Positions 1 through 7,273 of a stretch of DNA of 9,231 nucleotides are shown one piece after another. Position numbers and translations under genes: made by a program. The notes beneath the pieces were generated by a model. The model ran no database searches. It was not told the DNA's origin and worked only from the letters and a program-made list of their open reading frames with translations. Origin of the DNA: an uncultured Pseudomonadota bacterium (GTDB taxonomy: Bacteria; Pseudomonadota; Gammaproteobacteria; Burkholderiales; Burkholderiaceae_C); NCBI GenBank assembly GCA_900320815.1, contig ONTY01000029.1:1-9231 (forward strand), read 5' to 3'. Every line of letters begins with the position of its first letter. Positions within the stretch are counted from its first letter, which is position 1.

Positions 1-29
1 CTGCCCCCTACAATCAGCAGCTTTTTCTT

Positions 30-65
30 TGCTGCGGTGCACGCGTGCCGCAGCAGTATTTTTTT
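30..65 (+). terminator. Intrinsic terminator upstream of yajC
   Basis: GCTGCGG (31-37) pairs perfectly with CCGCAGC (48-54), extended by T30-A55 outside and by two G-T wobbles and a C-G pair inside. A run of seven T follows at 59-65. This is a classic rho-independent terminator. It most likely ends a gene lying before the window; in many proteobacteria tgt precedes yajC, but that gene is not visible here. The U-run stops only 21 nt before the yajC GTG. Bases 1-29 hold no recognisable coding sequence. Confidence 0.8.
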
Positions 66-72
66 ACTTTTT

Positions 73-77
73 AGGAG
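73..77 (+). promoter_or_regulatory. Ribosome binding site of yajC
   Basis: AGGAG at 73-77 lies 9 nt before the GTG at 87. It supports GTG rather than the adjacent TTG (90) as the yajC start. Confidence 0.75.
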
Positions 78-86
78 CCTGAGACT

Positions 87-452
87 GTGTTGATTTCCCC
101 TGCTTTTGCGCAAGAGGCCGCCGCAACTGCCGCCGGTGTGCCGCAGCAGCCCCCTTCCATGCTGGCGAGCATGCTGCCGCTCATCATCATGTTTGTGGCG
201 CTGTATTTCCTGATGATTCGCCCGCAGCTGAAAAAACAAAAAGAGCAGCGCGCCATGCTGGATGCGCTGGCCAAGGGCGATGAGGTGGTCACGCAGGGTG
301 GCCTGGTGGGACGCATCGCCACGCTGGGCGAGAACATGCTTGGGCTGCAGGTGGCCAGCGGCGTGCAGGTGCAGGTGCAGCGGCACGCCATCGTGCAGGT
401 GCTGCCGCGCGGCAGCATCAAGCTGGACAAAGAAGGCAAAGACAAGAACTAA
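87..452 (+). CDS. yajC: Sec translocase accessory subunit YajC
   Basis: YajC is a small single-span inner-membrane protein that associates with SecD and SecF and, through them, with the SecYEG channel; it is not essential in Escherichia coli. The 121-residue product has a short N-terminal segment (MLISPAFAQ) like other proteobacterial YajC proteins, then one membrane helix at about residues 29-44 (LPLIIMFVALYFLMIR). The family hallmark RPQLKKQKE follows directly. The cytoplasmic domain has the usual pattern DEVVTQGGLVGRI, and a basic, charged tail ends the protein. The GTG start is chosen because AGGAG stands 9 nt upstream. It is the first gene of yajC-secD-secF, with secD 33 nt downstream. 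A terminator sits just upstream, so the promoter must either overlap that hairpin or lie before it with read-through. The identification is secure. Confidence 0.96.
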   Translation: MLISPAFAQEAAATAAGVPQQPPSMLASMLPLIIMFVALYFLMIRPQLKKQKEQRAMLDALAKGDEVVTQGGLVGRIATLGENMLGLQVASGVQVQVQRHAIVQVLPRGSIKLDKEGKDKN

Positions 453-485
453 GGCCGGCGCTTTTGCGCGCGCTGCTTCACCGCC

Positions 486-2360
486 ATGAACCGCTACCCA
501 CTCTGGAAATACATCATCATCGCCATCTCTGTGCTGGTGGCGTTCATCTACACGCTGCCGAACTTCTTTGATGAAGTGCCGGCGGTGCAGGTGTCTTCCG
601 GGCGCACCACAGTCAAAGTGAGCGCCGCTACGCTGGATGCCGTGCGCAGCGCGCTGGAGGGCGCCAAGCTGGTGCCGCAGCGCCTGGTGCAGGAGGGCAA
701 TTCAGTGTGGGCGCGCTTTGCCAACACCGACGAGCAACTCAAGGCCAAAGACGCGGTGGAGCGCGCACTCAATGCCAACCCTGCGGAGCCGGACTACATC
801 GTGGCGCTGAACATGGTCACGCGCTCGCCCGCCTGGCTCGCCGCCCTCAACGCCCGTCCCATGTATCGCGGGCTGGATTTGCGCGGCGGCGTGCACTTTT
901 TGCTGCAGGTGGACATGCGCGCCGCCATTACCAAGAGGCTGGACACGCTCACCAACGACATCCGCGTGGCGCTGCGCGAAAAAGACGTGCGCCACGGCGG
1001 CATCAGCCGCGAGGGCGACGCCATTGAGGTGCGCGCGCGCGACGCCGAGACGCTGGCGCAGGCGCAGCGCGTCATCACCAGCACGCAGCCCGACATGGAC
1101 GTGCAGGAAGTGCCGGGCAGCGCACAACCGCGCCTGCGCCTGACGTTCAAGCCGCAGGCGCTGCTGGCGGTGCAGGGCGAGGCGGTGAAGCAAAACGTGG
1201 CCACGCTGCACAACCGCGTCAACGAGTTGGGCGTGGCCGAGCCGGTGATTCAGCAGCAGGGCGCGGATCGTGTGGTGGTGCAGCTCCCTGGCGTGCAAGA
1301 CACCGCCAAGGCCAAGGACATCCTTGGGCGCACGGCGACGCTGGAAATGCGCCTGGTGGACGAGAGCGCCGAAGCGCGCGCCGCCGAAGCGGGCGGCGCA
1401 GTGCCCTTTGGTTCGGAGAAGTTCTTTGACCGCGAGGGGCGCCCCATCGTGCTCAAGCGCCAGGTCATCATCACCGGCGACAGCCTGAGCAACGCGCAGC
1501 CGGGCTACGACCAGAACCAAAGTCCCTCGGTTGATTTGACCGTCAACAGTAAGGGCGGCTCAGTGATGCGCCACGTGAGTGCCGAAAACATCAACAAGCG
1601 CATGGCCATCATCCTGTTTGAAAAAGGCAAGGGCGAGGTGCTCACCGCTCCGGTGATTCGCGGCGAGTTGGGCGTGCGCTTCCAGATTTCCGGCGCCATG
1701 ACGAGCGAGGAGGCCGCCGACCTGGCGCTGCTGCTGCGCGCGGGTTCCTTGGCTGCGCCCATGGAAATCATTGAAGAGCGCACCATCGGCCCGAGTCTGG
1801 GCGAAGAGAACATCCGCAAGGGCATGAACAGCGTGGCGTGGGGCTTTGCCGCCGTCGTCATCTTCATGTGCATCTACTACCAGATGTTTGGCGTGATTTC
1901 CTCTATCGCGCTCTCGTTCAACCTGATGCTGCTGGTGGCGATTTTGTCCATGCTGCAGGCCACGCTCACGCTGCCCGGCATGGCGGCCATGGCGCTGACG
2001 ATGGGCATGGCGATTGACGCCAACGTGCTCATCAATGAGCGCATCCGCGAGGAGTTGCGCGGCGGCTCGGCGCCGCAGACGGCGATTCACCTCGGCTACG
2101 ACCGCGCGTGGGCGACGATTCTGGACTCCAACATCACGTCACTGCTCGCCGGCATTGCGCTGCTCACGTTTGGCTCCGGCCCGGTGCGCGGCTTTGCCGT
2201 GGTGCACTGCATCGGCATATTGACGTCCATGTTTTCAGCCGTGTTTTTCTCGCGCGGGCTGGTGAACTGGTGGTATGGCCGCCGCCAGCGCCTGAAGGAA
2301 ATATCCATTGGCACCGTATGGAAGCCGGGACAGGAAACTGCCCACGCCGCTGGGAAATAA
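486..2360 (+). CDS. secD: Protein translocase subunit SecD
   Basis: SecD works with SecF in the inner membrane to drive late steps of preprotein export, using the proton motive force after SecA has begun the transfer. The 624-residue product has the complete family layout. TM1 is at about 8-24. A large periplasmic domain includes GLDLRGGVHFLLQVDM (129-144), NELGVAEPVIQQQG (246-259) and LGRTATLEMRLVDE (280-293). Five further membrane helices lie between about 449 and 593. The TM4 motif GMAIDANVLINER (507-519) carries Asp511, matching the conserved Asp of E. coli SecD implicated in proton flow. RAGSLAAPMEIIEERTIGPSLG (418-439) is the conserved block before TM2. The ATG at 486 is preferred because MNRYPLWKY is the usual start in Burkholderiales, although the sequence just upstream (CTTCACCGCC) has no Shine-Dalgarno. 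secF follows 21 nt after the stop. Confidence 0.98.
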   Translation: MNRYPLWKYIIIAISVLVAFIYTLPNFFDEVPAVQVSSGRTTVKVSAATLDAVRSALEGAKLVPQRLVQEGNSVWARFANTDEQLKAKDAVERALNANPAEPDYIVALNMVTRSPAWLAALNARPMYRGLDLRGGVHFLLQVDMRAAITKRLDTLTNDIRVALREKDVRHGGISREGDAIEVRARDAETLAQAQRVITSTQPDMDVQEVPGSAQPRLRLTFKPQALLAVQGEAVKQNVATLHNRVNELGVAEPVIQQQGADRVVVQLPGVQDTAKAKDILGRTATLEMRLVDESAEARAAEAGGAVPFGSEKFFDREGRPIVLKRQVIITGDSLSNAQPGYDQNQSPSVDLTVNSKGGSVMRHVSAENINKRMAIILFEKGKGEVLTAPVIRGELGVRFQISGAMTSEEAADLALLLRAGSLAAPMEIIEERTIGPSLGEENIRKGMNSVAWGFAAVVIFMCIYYQMFGVISSIALSFNLMLLVAILSMLQATLTLPGMAAMALTMGMAIDANVLINERIREELRGGSAPQTAIHLGYDRAWATILDSNITSLLAGIALLTFGSGPVRGFAVVHCIGILTSMFSAVFFSRGLVNWWYGRRQRLKEISIGTVWKPGQETAHAAGK

Positions 2361-2365
2361 GGCGC

Positions 2366-2373
2366 AGGGAGGA
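2366..2373 (+). promoter_or_regulatory. Ribosome binding site of secF
   Basis: AGGGAGGA at 2366-2373 lies 8 nt before the secF ATG at 2382. It is the strongest Shine-Dalgarno in the sec cluster, in contrast to secD, which has none. Confidence 0.8.
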
Positions 2374-2381
2374 TTTTTAAA

Positions 2382-3332
2382 ATGGAATTTTTTCGCATTC
2401 GCCGCACCATTCCCTTCATGCGGCACGCCAAGATATTCAACGCAATATCTGCCATCACGTTTGTACTGGCCGTCATCTTTCTGGTGGCGCGCGGGTTGAA
2501 CCTGTCGGTGGAGTTCACCGGCGGCACCGTCATGGAAGTCAGCTACCCGCAGCCGCCCGACCTGGAGCAGGTGCGCGGCGCCATCGCCAAGCTGAGCTAT
2601 GGCGAAGTGCAGGTGCAGAACTTTGGCACCGCGCGCGACGTGCTCATCCGCCTGCCCAACAAGGCGGGGCAGAACAGCGCCGAGCAGAGCAAGCAGGTGC
2701 TCGAGGCGCTGCGCGCGCTTGATGCCGGCGTGCAGGAGCGGCGCACCGAGTTCGTCGGCCCGCAGGTGGGCGATGAACTTGCCACAAGCGGCCTCATGGC
2801 GATGGCGTTTGTGGTGCTCGGCATCATGGTGTATCTGGCCATGCGCTTTGAATGGAAATACGCCGTCGCTGGCATTATTGCCAATATGCACGACGTGATT
2901 ATCATCCTGGGCTTTTTTGCATTTTTCCAGTGGGAGTTTTCGCTGCCCGTGCTGGCGGCGGTGCTGGCAGTAATGGGTTATTCCGTGAACGAATCGGTGA
3001 TTATCTTTGACCGCATTCGTGAGAATTTTCGCCGCTACCGCAAGATGGGCAGCATCGAGATTATTGACAGCGCCATTACCAGCACCATCAGCCGCACCAT
3101 GATCACACACGGCTCCACGCTGGCGGTGGTGTTGTCCATGCTGCTGTTTGGCGGGCAGACGCTGCATTACTTTGCCGTGGCGCTGATGGTGGGCATCATG
3201 TTCGGCATTTATTCCTCAGTGTTCGTGGCAGCCGCCATCGCCATGTGGCTGGGCGTCAAGCGCGAGGATCTGGTCGTGCGCACACGCAAAGACTTTGACC
3301 CCAATGACCCCAATGCGGGCGCTGTTGTCTAA
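2382..3332 (+). CDS. secF: Protein translocase subunit SecF
   Basis: SecF is the partner of SecD in the proton-driven inner-membrane complex that assists SecYEG-dependent export. The 316-residue product is of normal family length. TM1 lies at about 19-36 and is followed by the periplasmic signature SVEFTGGTVMEV (42-53). GPQVGDEL (126-133) precedes a cluster of five helices (about 135-290). The TM4 signature GYSVNESVIIFDRIREN (199-215) includes Asp210 and Arg211 of the conserved DRIREN motif. STISRTMITHGST (234-246) is the next conserved block. The C-terminal tail is short, polar and acidic (DFDPNDPNAG). The start is supported by AGGGAGGA 8 nt upstream. secF closes the sec trio; the next gene begins 42 nt later with no terminator between, so transcription may continue. 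Confidence 0.98.
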   Translation: MEFFRIRRTIPFMRHAKIFNAISAITFVLAVIFLVARGLNLSVEFTGGTVMEVSYPQPPDLEQVRGAIAKLSYGEVQVQNFGTARDVLIRLPNKAGQNSAEQSKQVLEALRALDAGVQERRTEFVGPQVGDELATSGLMAMAFVVLGIMVYLAMRFEWKYAVAGIIANMHDVIIILGFFAFFQWEFSLPVLAAVLAVMGYSVNESVIIFDRIRENFRRYRKMGSIEIIDSAITSTISRTMITHGSTLAVVLSMLLFGGQTLHYFAVALMVGIMFGIYSSVFVAAAIAMWLGVKREDLVVRTRKDFDPNDPNAGAVV

Positions 3333-3374
3333 TGGCGCCAAGCGTGCAGGATTTTTTCTCTGTTGTGACCCCCT

Positions 3375-6023
3375 ATGGCGATTCAACGCACACCGCGATA
3401 TTTGACGCCGGCTAAGGCGCTGGCGCAGCAAGTGCGCGCGCAGTTTGTGAAAGCGCTCACTGGTGCGGCTGCTGATTTGGCAAAAACCATCAGCCGGCAA
3501 TTTGACAGCTTGATGCAAGGGCGCTTTAGCAGCATGGTGCAAGCGCAGCAAATGTCGAACGCACAAATGGCCTTTGAGCACACGCGCACCAAATGGGTGG
3601 CGAGCGTGCAAAAGCTCTGGCAAGACGCGCCCCAGCGCGCAGCCAGCGATGAGGAATCGCTGAGCGATTTGGGTGAGCTGGAACTCATTGACGATGAGGT
3701 TGTGGAACGCAAGATTCTCATCTCGCGCTTGGCCTCGGCGCTAAGCGACGCGGCGGGCAACGAGTGGCGTGACTTGCGGCTGCGCGTGCTCTCGCTCGAA
3801 GGGCGTGAAGAGTTGCCAAAGCGCGATGTGCTGCGCCCTGAGACGCTGGCGCACGTGCTGCTGAAAGCGTGGACAGAAAACGGGCTGACGCGTGAAATGT
3901 GGCTGCCCGTGGCTGGCACGGTGGCAGCAGCGTTGGGCGTACACATGACCGAGGTGTATCGCCAACTCAACGAAGCCCTCATCAAGCAGGGCGTGATGGA
4001 CAAAATTGATATGCGCCGCCAGGTGCGACGCGACGCCGTTGGCGCGCCCACGCAGCCCGGACGGCTTTCGGAGCAGCCGACGCATCCGCCGTCTTCGTAT
4101 CCGCCTTCGGCCTATCGTGGTCAGCCTCCGTTGCGCGGGCAACCTCCGGCAGCGGGGGGCAGCGGCTATTACCCCGCAGCCTCAGGCTATGGCGGCTACG
4201 CTGCTGGGGCGCCACGCAGCGGCTACCCAAGCTCTGGCTATGGCTACGGCGCACCACGCAGCGGTTACCCAAGCTCAGGCTACGGTGCGCCGCGCAGCGG
4301 CTATCCGGTATCCAGCCCGCCCATTTCGGAGCAGCCGCTCGATGAGTGGGATCCCAACGACTCCACGCTTGAATACAGCGGCGCTGTGCCGATGGTGCGC
4401 CACTCGGCGCTGCTGCGCGCGGCACAAGAGACGCGCATGATGACGCGCGCCGCTCCCTCCACCGGCATGGCACCGGCAGCGGCCAGCGTGTCCCCGATGG
4501 GGCGGATGCGCCAGAAGGCGCAAAGCATGTTGCTGCAGCTGCGGCGCCTGGTGTCTAGCCGCGTGAGCGGCTTTGGTGATGCCACAGTCGTCGGCGTGCC
4601 GCCGCCTTCACCGGCGCTGGTAGCGGCGCTGGCTGAGCCGCACCATTTCCCAGCGACTGAACTGGCGCCGCGCCCGGCCGTGCCTGGGCAGGCGCTGCAG
4701 GATGCACCGGTCACGGAAGTCATGCCCAGCGTGCAGGCGATGGCGTCCGAGTTGCGTCGCCACGCTGACGACATCAAAGCCAAGGCCGAGCGCCCGGGCG
4801 AAAAAGCCACGATTGAAATCGTGGCCTTGATGTTTCAAGCCATCTTGGCCGAGGAGCACATTCCAGCGAGCATCCGCGTGTGGTTCGCGCGGCTGCAGAT
4901 TCCAGTGCTGCGTCTGGCGCTGGCCGAGCCTGACTTCTTCGCTTCCAGCGAGCACCCGGCGCGCCAGCTCATTGACCGCATGGGTGCGTGCGCGATGGGT
5001 TTTGACGCCGCGCAGGTGGAAGGCAGTGCGCTCGAACGCGAAATCAAGCGCATCGTGCAAACGATTGAGCAATACCCGGAAACCGGGCGGCGCGTCTATC
5101 AAATGATGCTCGATGAGTTCAAACGCTTTCTTGGCCGCTCGCTGGCGGAAAACCACACCGTCAAGCGCGTGAGCACACTGGCGCAGCAAGTGGAGCAAAA
5201 AGAAACGCTGGCAGTGCAATACACCATCGAGTTGCGCCGCATGCTCGAGTCGGTGCCCGTGGCCGAAGACGTGCGCGAGTTCCTGTTTCACATCTGGTCT
5301 GATGTGCTCGCGCTGGCCGCAGTGCGCTACGGCGCGCAGGGTGAGCAGACGCTGCACTACAAGCAGACCGCTGCCGACCTGCTCTGGGCGGCCTCGCCAC
5401 GTCCAGACCGCGCCGAGCGCAGCCGCGTGGTGCAGCGCATGTCCGGCCTGCTGGCGGCGCTGCGCGAGGGTATGAGCATGGCGGGCATTCAGACGGTGGA
5501 GCAGGACGGTTACATCAAGCTCATCAGCGACGCAGTCACACGCGCCTTTACCTCGCGTGACGAAGGGCTGCCGCGCGAGAAGCTCGAAGAACTCGCACAC
5601 GGGCTGGCGGCGCTGGAAGACGTCATCAGCGACACCGACGAAGGCGACATGATGCTCGACCCAAGCATGATCGAGATGATGTTCGGCTCAGACATCGGCC
5701 AGCTTGAAGTCATCGCGCAAGGCGGTTCCATGCCCGGGCAGGGAATGCTGGCGTGGGCGCGCGAGTTGGAGATTGGCACATGGTTCCTGCTGGACTGGGC
5801 GGGTTCGCAGCTTCGCGTGCAATACGCTTGGCACAGTGCGCGTGGACAGTTGCACCTGTTTGCCGCAGGCGGCGAGCGCAGCTTTCTGGTGCAAACGCGG
5901 CGGCTGGCGGCGTATCTGCAAGCCGGGTTGCTGGTGCCGCTGGAAGACGAGGCGCTCACCGTGCGCGCCACGCGCCGCGCCATCAACCAGTTGGACGCAA
6001 CGCCGCAAATGCTGCTGCAGTAA
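3375..6023 (+). CDS. DUF1631 family protein with Gly/Tyr-rich repeat linker
   Basis: This 882-residue protein of unknown biochemical function matches the DUF1631 family of Beta- and Gammaproteobacteria. Recognised family features: an N-terminal helical region (about 10-80); the acidic block [22 protein letters not shown] (about 99-120); [14 protein letters not shown] with [15 protein letters not shown] (153-208); a second helical domain containing [10 protein letters not shown] and [16 protein letters not shown] (506-537); and a C-terminal module at about 797-870 ([34 protein letters not shown]). The C-terminal module resembles a PilZ-like beta-barrel, but no RxxxR motif was seen. Residues 232-325 form a disordered linker with tandem [13 protein letters not shown] repeats. 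No signal peptide or membrane helix is visible, so it is probably cytoplasmic. The ATG is fixed from upstream by an in-frame TGA at 3366. The Shine-Dalgarno is poor: the nearest candidate, GCAGGA, is 23 nt away. Some relatives carry a thymidine phosphorylase label; nothing here supports that. Confidence 0.88.
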   Translation: MAIQRTPRYLTPAKALAQQVRAQFVKALTGAAADLAKTISRQFDSLMQGRFSSMVQAQQMSNAQMAFEHTRTKWVASVQKLWQDAPQRAASDEESLSDLGELELIDDEVVERKILISRLASALSDAAGNEWRDLRLRVLSLEGREELPKRDVLRPETLAHVLLKAWTENGLTREMWLPVAGTVAAALGVHMTEVYRQLNEALIKQGVMDKIDMRRQVRRDAVGAPTQPGRLSEQPTHPPSSYPPSAYRGQPPLRGQPPAAGGSGYYPAASGYGGYAAGAPRSGYPSSGYGYGAPRSGYPSSGYGAPRSGYPVSSPPISEQPLDEWDPNDSTLEYSGAVPMVRHSALLRAAQETRMMTRAAPSTGMAPAAASVSPMGRMRQKAQSMLLQLRRLVSSRVSGFGDATVVGVPPPSPALVAALAEPHHFPATELAPRPAVPGQALQDAPVTEVMPSVQAMASELRRHADDIKAKAERPGEKATIEIVALMFQAILAEEHIPASIRVWFARLQIPVLRLALAEPDFFASSEHPARQLIDRMGACAMGFDAAQVEGSALEREIKRIVQTIEQYPETGRRVYQMMLDEFKRFLGRSLAENHTVKRVSTLAQQVEQKETLAVQYTIELRRMLESVPVAEDVREFLFHIWSDVLALAAVRYGAQGEQTLHYKQTAADLLWAASPRPDRAERSRVVQRMSGLLAALREGMSMAGIQTVEQDGYIKLISDAVTRAFTSRDEGLPREKLEELAHGLAALEDVISDTDEGDMMLDPSMIEMMFGSDIGQLEVIAQGGSMPGQGMLAWARELEIGTWFLLDWAGSQLRVQYAWHSARGQLHLFAAGGERSFLVQTRRLAAYLQAGLLVPLEDEALTVRATRRAINQLDATPQMLLQ
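4068..4349 (+). other. Region encoding disordered Gly/Tyr/Pro/Ser-rich linker
   Basis: Residues 232-325 of the DUF1631 protein are dominated by Pro, Ser, Gly, Tyr, Gln and Arg, and separate the conserved N-terminal and central domains. The segment contains two RGQPP copies (248-258), a [15 protein letters not shown] stretch, and then the tandem GAPRSGYP repeats. This composition indicates a flexible, unstructured linker. Tyr and Arg spaced by Gly and Ser is the pattern seen in low-complexity proteins that self-associate; that function is inference only. Confidence 0.8.
4206..4307 (+). repeat. Tandem repeat inside the DUF1631 gene
   Basis: Three in-frame units lie head to tail: unit 1 at 4206-4247 (14 codons, [14 protein letters not shown]), unit 2 at 4248-4283 (12 codons, [12 protein letters not shown]) and partial unit 3 at 4284-4307 (8 codons, GAPRSGYP). 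Over aligned codons, units 1 and 2 differ at five codons and units 2 and 3 at six. Every difference is synonymous. Confidence 0.9.
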
Positions 6024-6061
6024 AAGCTGTGCGCTGTGCCCATGCATTTCTCAATTTCAAG

Positions 6062-6086
6062 CGCCGCCTGCCCAGGCGGCGTTTTT
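6062..6086 (+). terminator. Intrinsic terminator between DUF1631 gene and bioB
   Basis: CGCCGCCTG (6062-6070) pairs perfectly with CAGGCGGCG (6073-6081) around a two-base CC gap, in practice an 8-bp stem with a four-base loop. TTTTT follows at 6082-6086. It should end the transcript of the DUF1631 gene, which stops 38 nt earlier. It is also only one base from an in-frame bioB ATG (6088), so bioB must be reached by read-through or from a promoter overlapping this hairpin. The 3' arm contains AGGCGG (6074-6079), a Shine-Dalgarno-like sequence 8 nt before that ATG. Confidence 0.85.
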
Positions 6087-6108
6087 CATGTCAAAAAAGA
6101 AAAACGGT

Positions 6109-7170
6109 ATGACCACACACACGGCGGCTTTGCGCCGCTATGCAACGCCAACGCCGCACCACACAGCGCAGTACTGGAAAAAGTGCGACGTGGAAGCACT
6201 TCTGGACACCCCCCTGCTGGAACTCGTCTGGCAGGCGGCACAAGTGCACCGCCAGCACTTTGACCCGCAGCAGGTGCAAATCTCGGCGCTGCTGTCCATC
6301 AAAACTGGCGGCTGCCCGGAAGACTGCGCCTACTGCCCGCAATCCGCGCGCTACGACACGGGTGTTGCGCGCGAGGCGCTGATGGACATTGATGACATCG
6401 TTGCCAAGGCAAAAATTGCCAAGGCGCGCGGCGCCAGCCGTTTTTGCATGGGCGCTGCCTGGCGCGGTCCGCGCCCCAAGGATGTGCAGCGCGTGGCAGC
6501 CATCATCAGCGCCGTCAAGGCGTTGGGGCTGGAGACCTGCGGCACCTTCGGCATGCTGGAAAGCGGCATGGCAGAGCAGCTGAAAGAAGCCGGGCTGGAT
6601 TACTACAACCACAACCTCGACACCGCTCCCGAGAAATACCACGACATCATCAGCACGCGCCACTATGAAGAGCGCATGGACACCCTGGGCAAGGTGCGCG
6701 CAGCGGGGCTGAAGATTTGCTGCGGCGGCATCGTTGGCATGGACGAATCGCGCGCCGAGCGTGCCGCCTTCATTGCCAGCCTTGCCAACCTTGACCCGCA
6801 GCCCGAGAGCGTGCCCATCAACCAGCTTGTGAAAGTGCCCGGCACGCCGCTGGAGAGCGCCGAAGATCTGGACTGGAGCGAGTTCGTGCGCACTGTGGCA
6901 GCGGCGCGCATCACCATGCCGCGCGCGCACGTGCGCTTGAGTGCCGGGCGCGCGCAAATGCCCGAAGCGGTGCAGGCGCTGTGCTTTCTGGCGGGCGCCA
7001 ACTCCATCTTCAGCGGCGACACGCTGCTTGTCACGCCCAACGAAGCCGGGCAGGGCAGTGATGCGCGCCTGCTGGCCAAACTCGGGCTGCGTCCGGAAAT
7101 CGCCCCCGCAGCGGTGCCAGAAAACGACGCGCCGCCGCCCGTACACACGCCAGACACATTGGCGCCATAA
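6109..7170 (+). CDS. bioB: Biotin synthase BioB (radical SAM enzyme)
   Basis: BioB converts dethiobiotin to biotin in the last step of biotin synthesis. It uses S-adenosylmethionine radicals, a [4Fe-4S] cluster and a second [2Fe-2S] cluster that supplies the sulfur. Numbered from ATG 6109 (353 residues), the radical-SAM motif is Cys69-x3-Cys73-x2-Cys76 in [16 protein letters not shown]. The second-cluster ligands are all present: Cys113 (RFCMGAAW), Cys144 (ETCGTFGML), Cys204 (KICCGGIVG) and Arg276 (HVRLSAGR). Each is offset by exactly 16 from its E. coli counterpart (53/57/60, 97, 128, 188, 260), so this part aligns without gaps. The C-terminal tail is Pro/Ala-rich. An upstream in-frame ATG at 6088 would add MSKKKNG and has AGGCGG 8 nt before it, but inside the terminator stem. 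I prefer 6109 because the reading frame upstream of 6088 is noncoding and MTTHTA is a plausible family start; the start is uncertain. No other bio gene is in view. Confidence 0.97.
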   Translation: MTTHTAALRRYATPTPHHTAQYWKKCDVEALLDTPLLELVWQAAQVHRQHFDPQQVQISALLSIKTGGCPEDCAYCPQSARYDTGVAREALMDIDDIVAKAKIAKARGASRFCMGAAWRGPRPKDVQRVAAIISAVKALGLETCGTFGMLESGMAEQLKEAGLDYYNHNLDTAPEKYHDIISTRHYEERMDTLGKVRAAGLKICCGGIVGMDESRAERAAFIASLANLDPQPESVPINQLVKVPGTPLESAEDLDWSEFVRTVAAARITMPRAHVRLSAGRAQMPEAVQALCFLAGANSIFSGDTLLVTPNEAGQGSDARLLAKLGLRPEIAPAAVPENDAPPPVHTPDTLAP

Positions 7171-7211
7171 ACGTGACATGTGTGCCGCGCCCAATCGCGC
7201 GCCATGTACAA

Positions 7212-7232
7212 CGCCGCACGCGGCGCATTTTT
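7212..7232 (+). terminator. Probable terminator after bioB
   Basis: CGCCGC (7212-7217) pairs with GCGGCG (7220-7225), a short GC-only stem with a tight loop, followed after CA by TTTTT (7228-7232). It lies 42 nt after the bioB stop. The stem is shorter than that of the terminator before bioB, so efficiency may be modest. Confidence 0.6.
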
Positions 7233-7252
7233 CATTTATAAGGATTGGGCAT

Positions 7253-7273
7253 TGCCGGCATCTTTTGCCGGCA
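7253..7273. repeat. Twin 8-bp palindromes upstream of macA
   Basis: TGCCGGCA occurs at 7253-7260 and again at 7266-7273, separated by TCTTT. Each copy is itself a perfect palindrome, so the pair is at once a direct repeat (TTGCCGGCATC at 7252-7262 and 7265-7275, 13 bp apart) and an 8-bp stem with a five-base loop. It lies 43 nt before the macA ATG. It may be an operator for a dimeric regulator or an RNA hairpin; the sequence does not decide between these. Confidence 0.7.

Noticed and set aside
3333..3360. Possible terminator after secF (palindrome TGGCGCCA followed by TTTTTT)
   Set aside because: The 8-bp palindrome (3333-3340) is too short to form a hairpin with a loop, and the T-run begins 11 nt later with no stem directly before it. 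A 5-bp GGCGC/GCGCC stem (3318-3339) is also too far from the T-run.
5763..5985. PilZ (cyclic di-GMP binding) domain at the DUF1631 C-terminus
   Set aside because: The beta-rich segment is suggestive, but neither the RxxxR nor the D/NxSxxG motif is present, so ligand binding cannot be claimed.
5991..6026. Possible bioB promoter at the end of the DUF1631 gene (TTGGAC, TAAAAG)
   Set aside because: The two hexamers match the consensus only partly and are not properly spaced. Any transcript from here would also have to pass the 6062-6086 terminator.
5704..6108. Upstream extension of the bioB frame back into the DUF1631 gene
   Set aside because: The extension overlaps the C-terminal coding region of the DUF1631 gene in another frame and crosses the intrinsic terminator. 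BioB homology begins only after 6109, so a fusion is not credible.
7176..7207. ACATG/CATGT inverted repeat just after bioB
   Set aside because: Five outer base pairs plus a four-base GCGC inner stem, separated by unequal internal loops, make a weak structure in GC-rich DNA; I judge it chance.
7236..7241. TTATAA as a -10 element for macA
   Set aside because: No recognisable -35 hexamer lies 16-18 bp upstream, where the bioB terminator hairpin sits. Pairings of TTGCCG (7252 or 7265) with downstream hexamers match the -10 consensus poorly.
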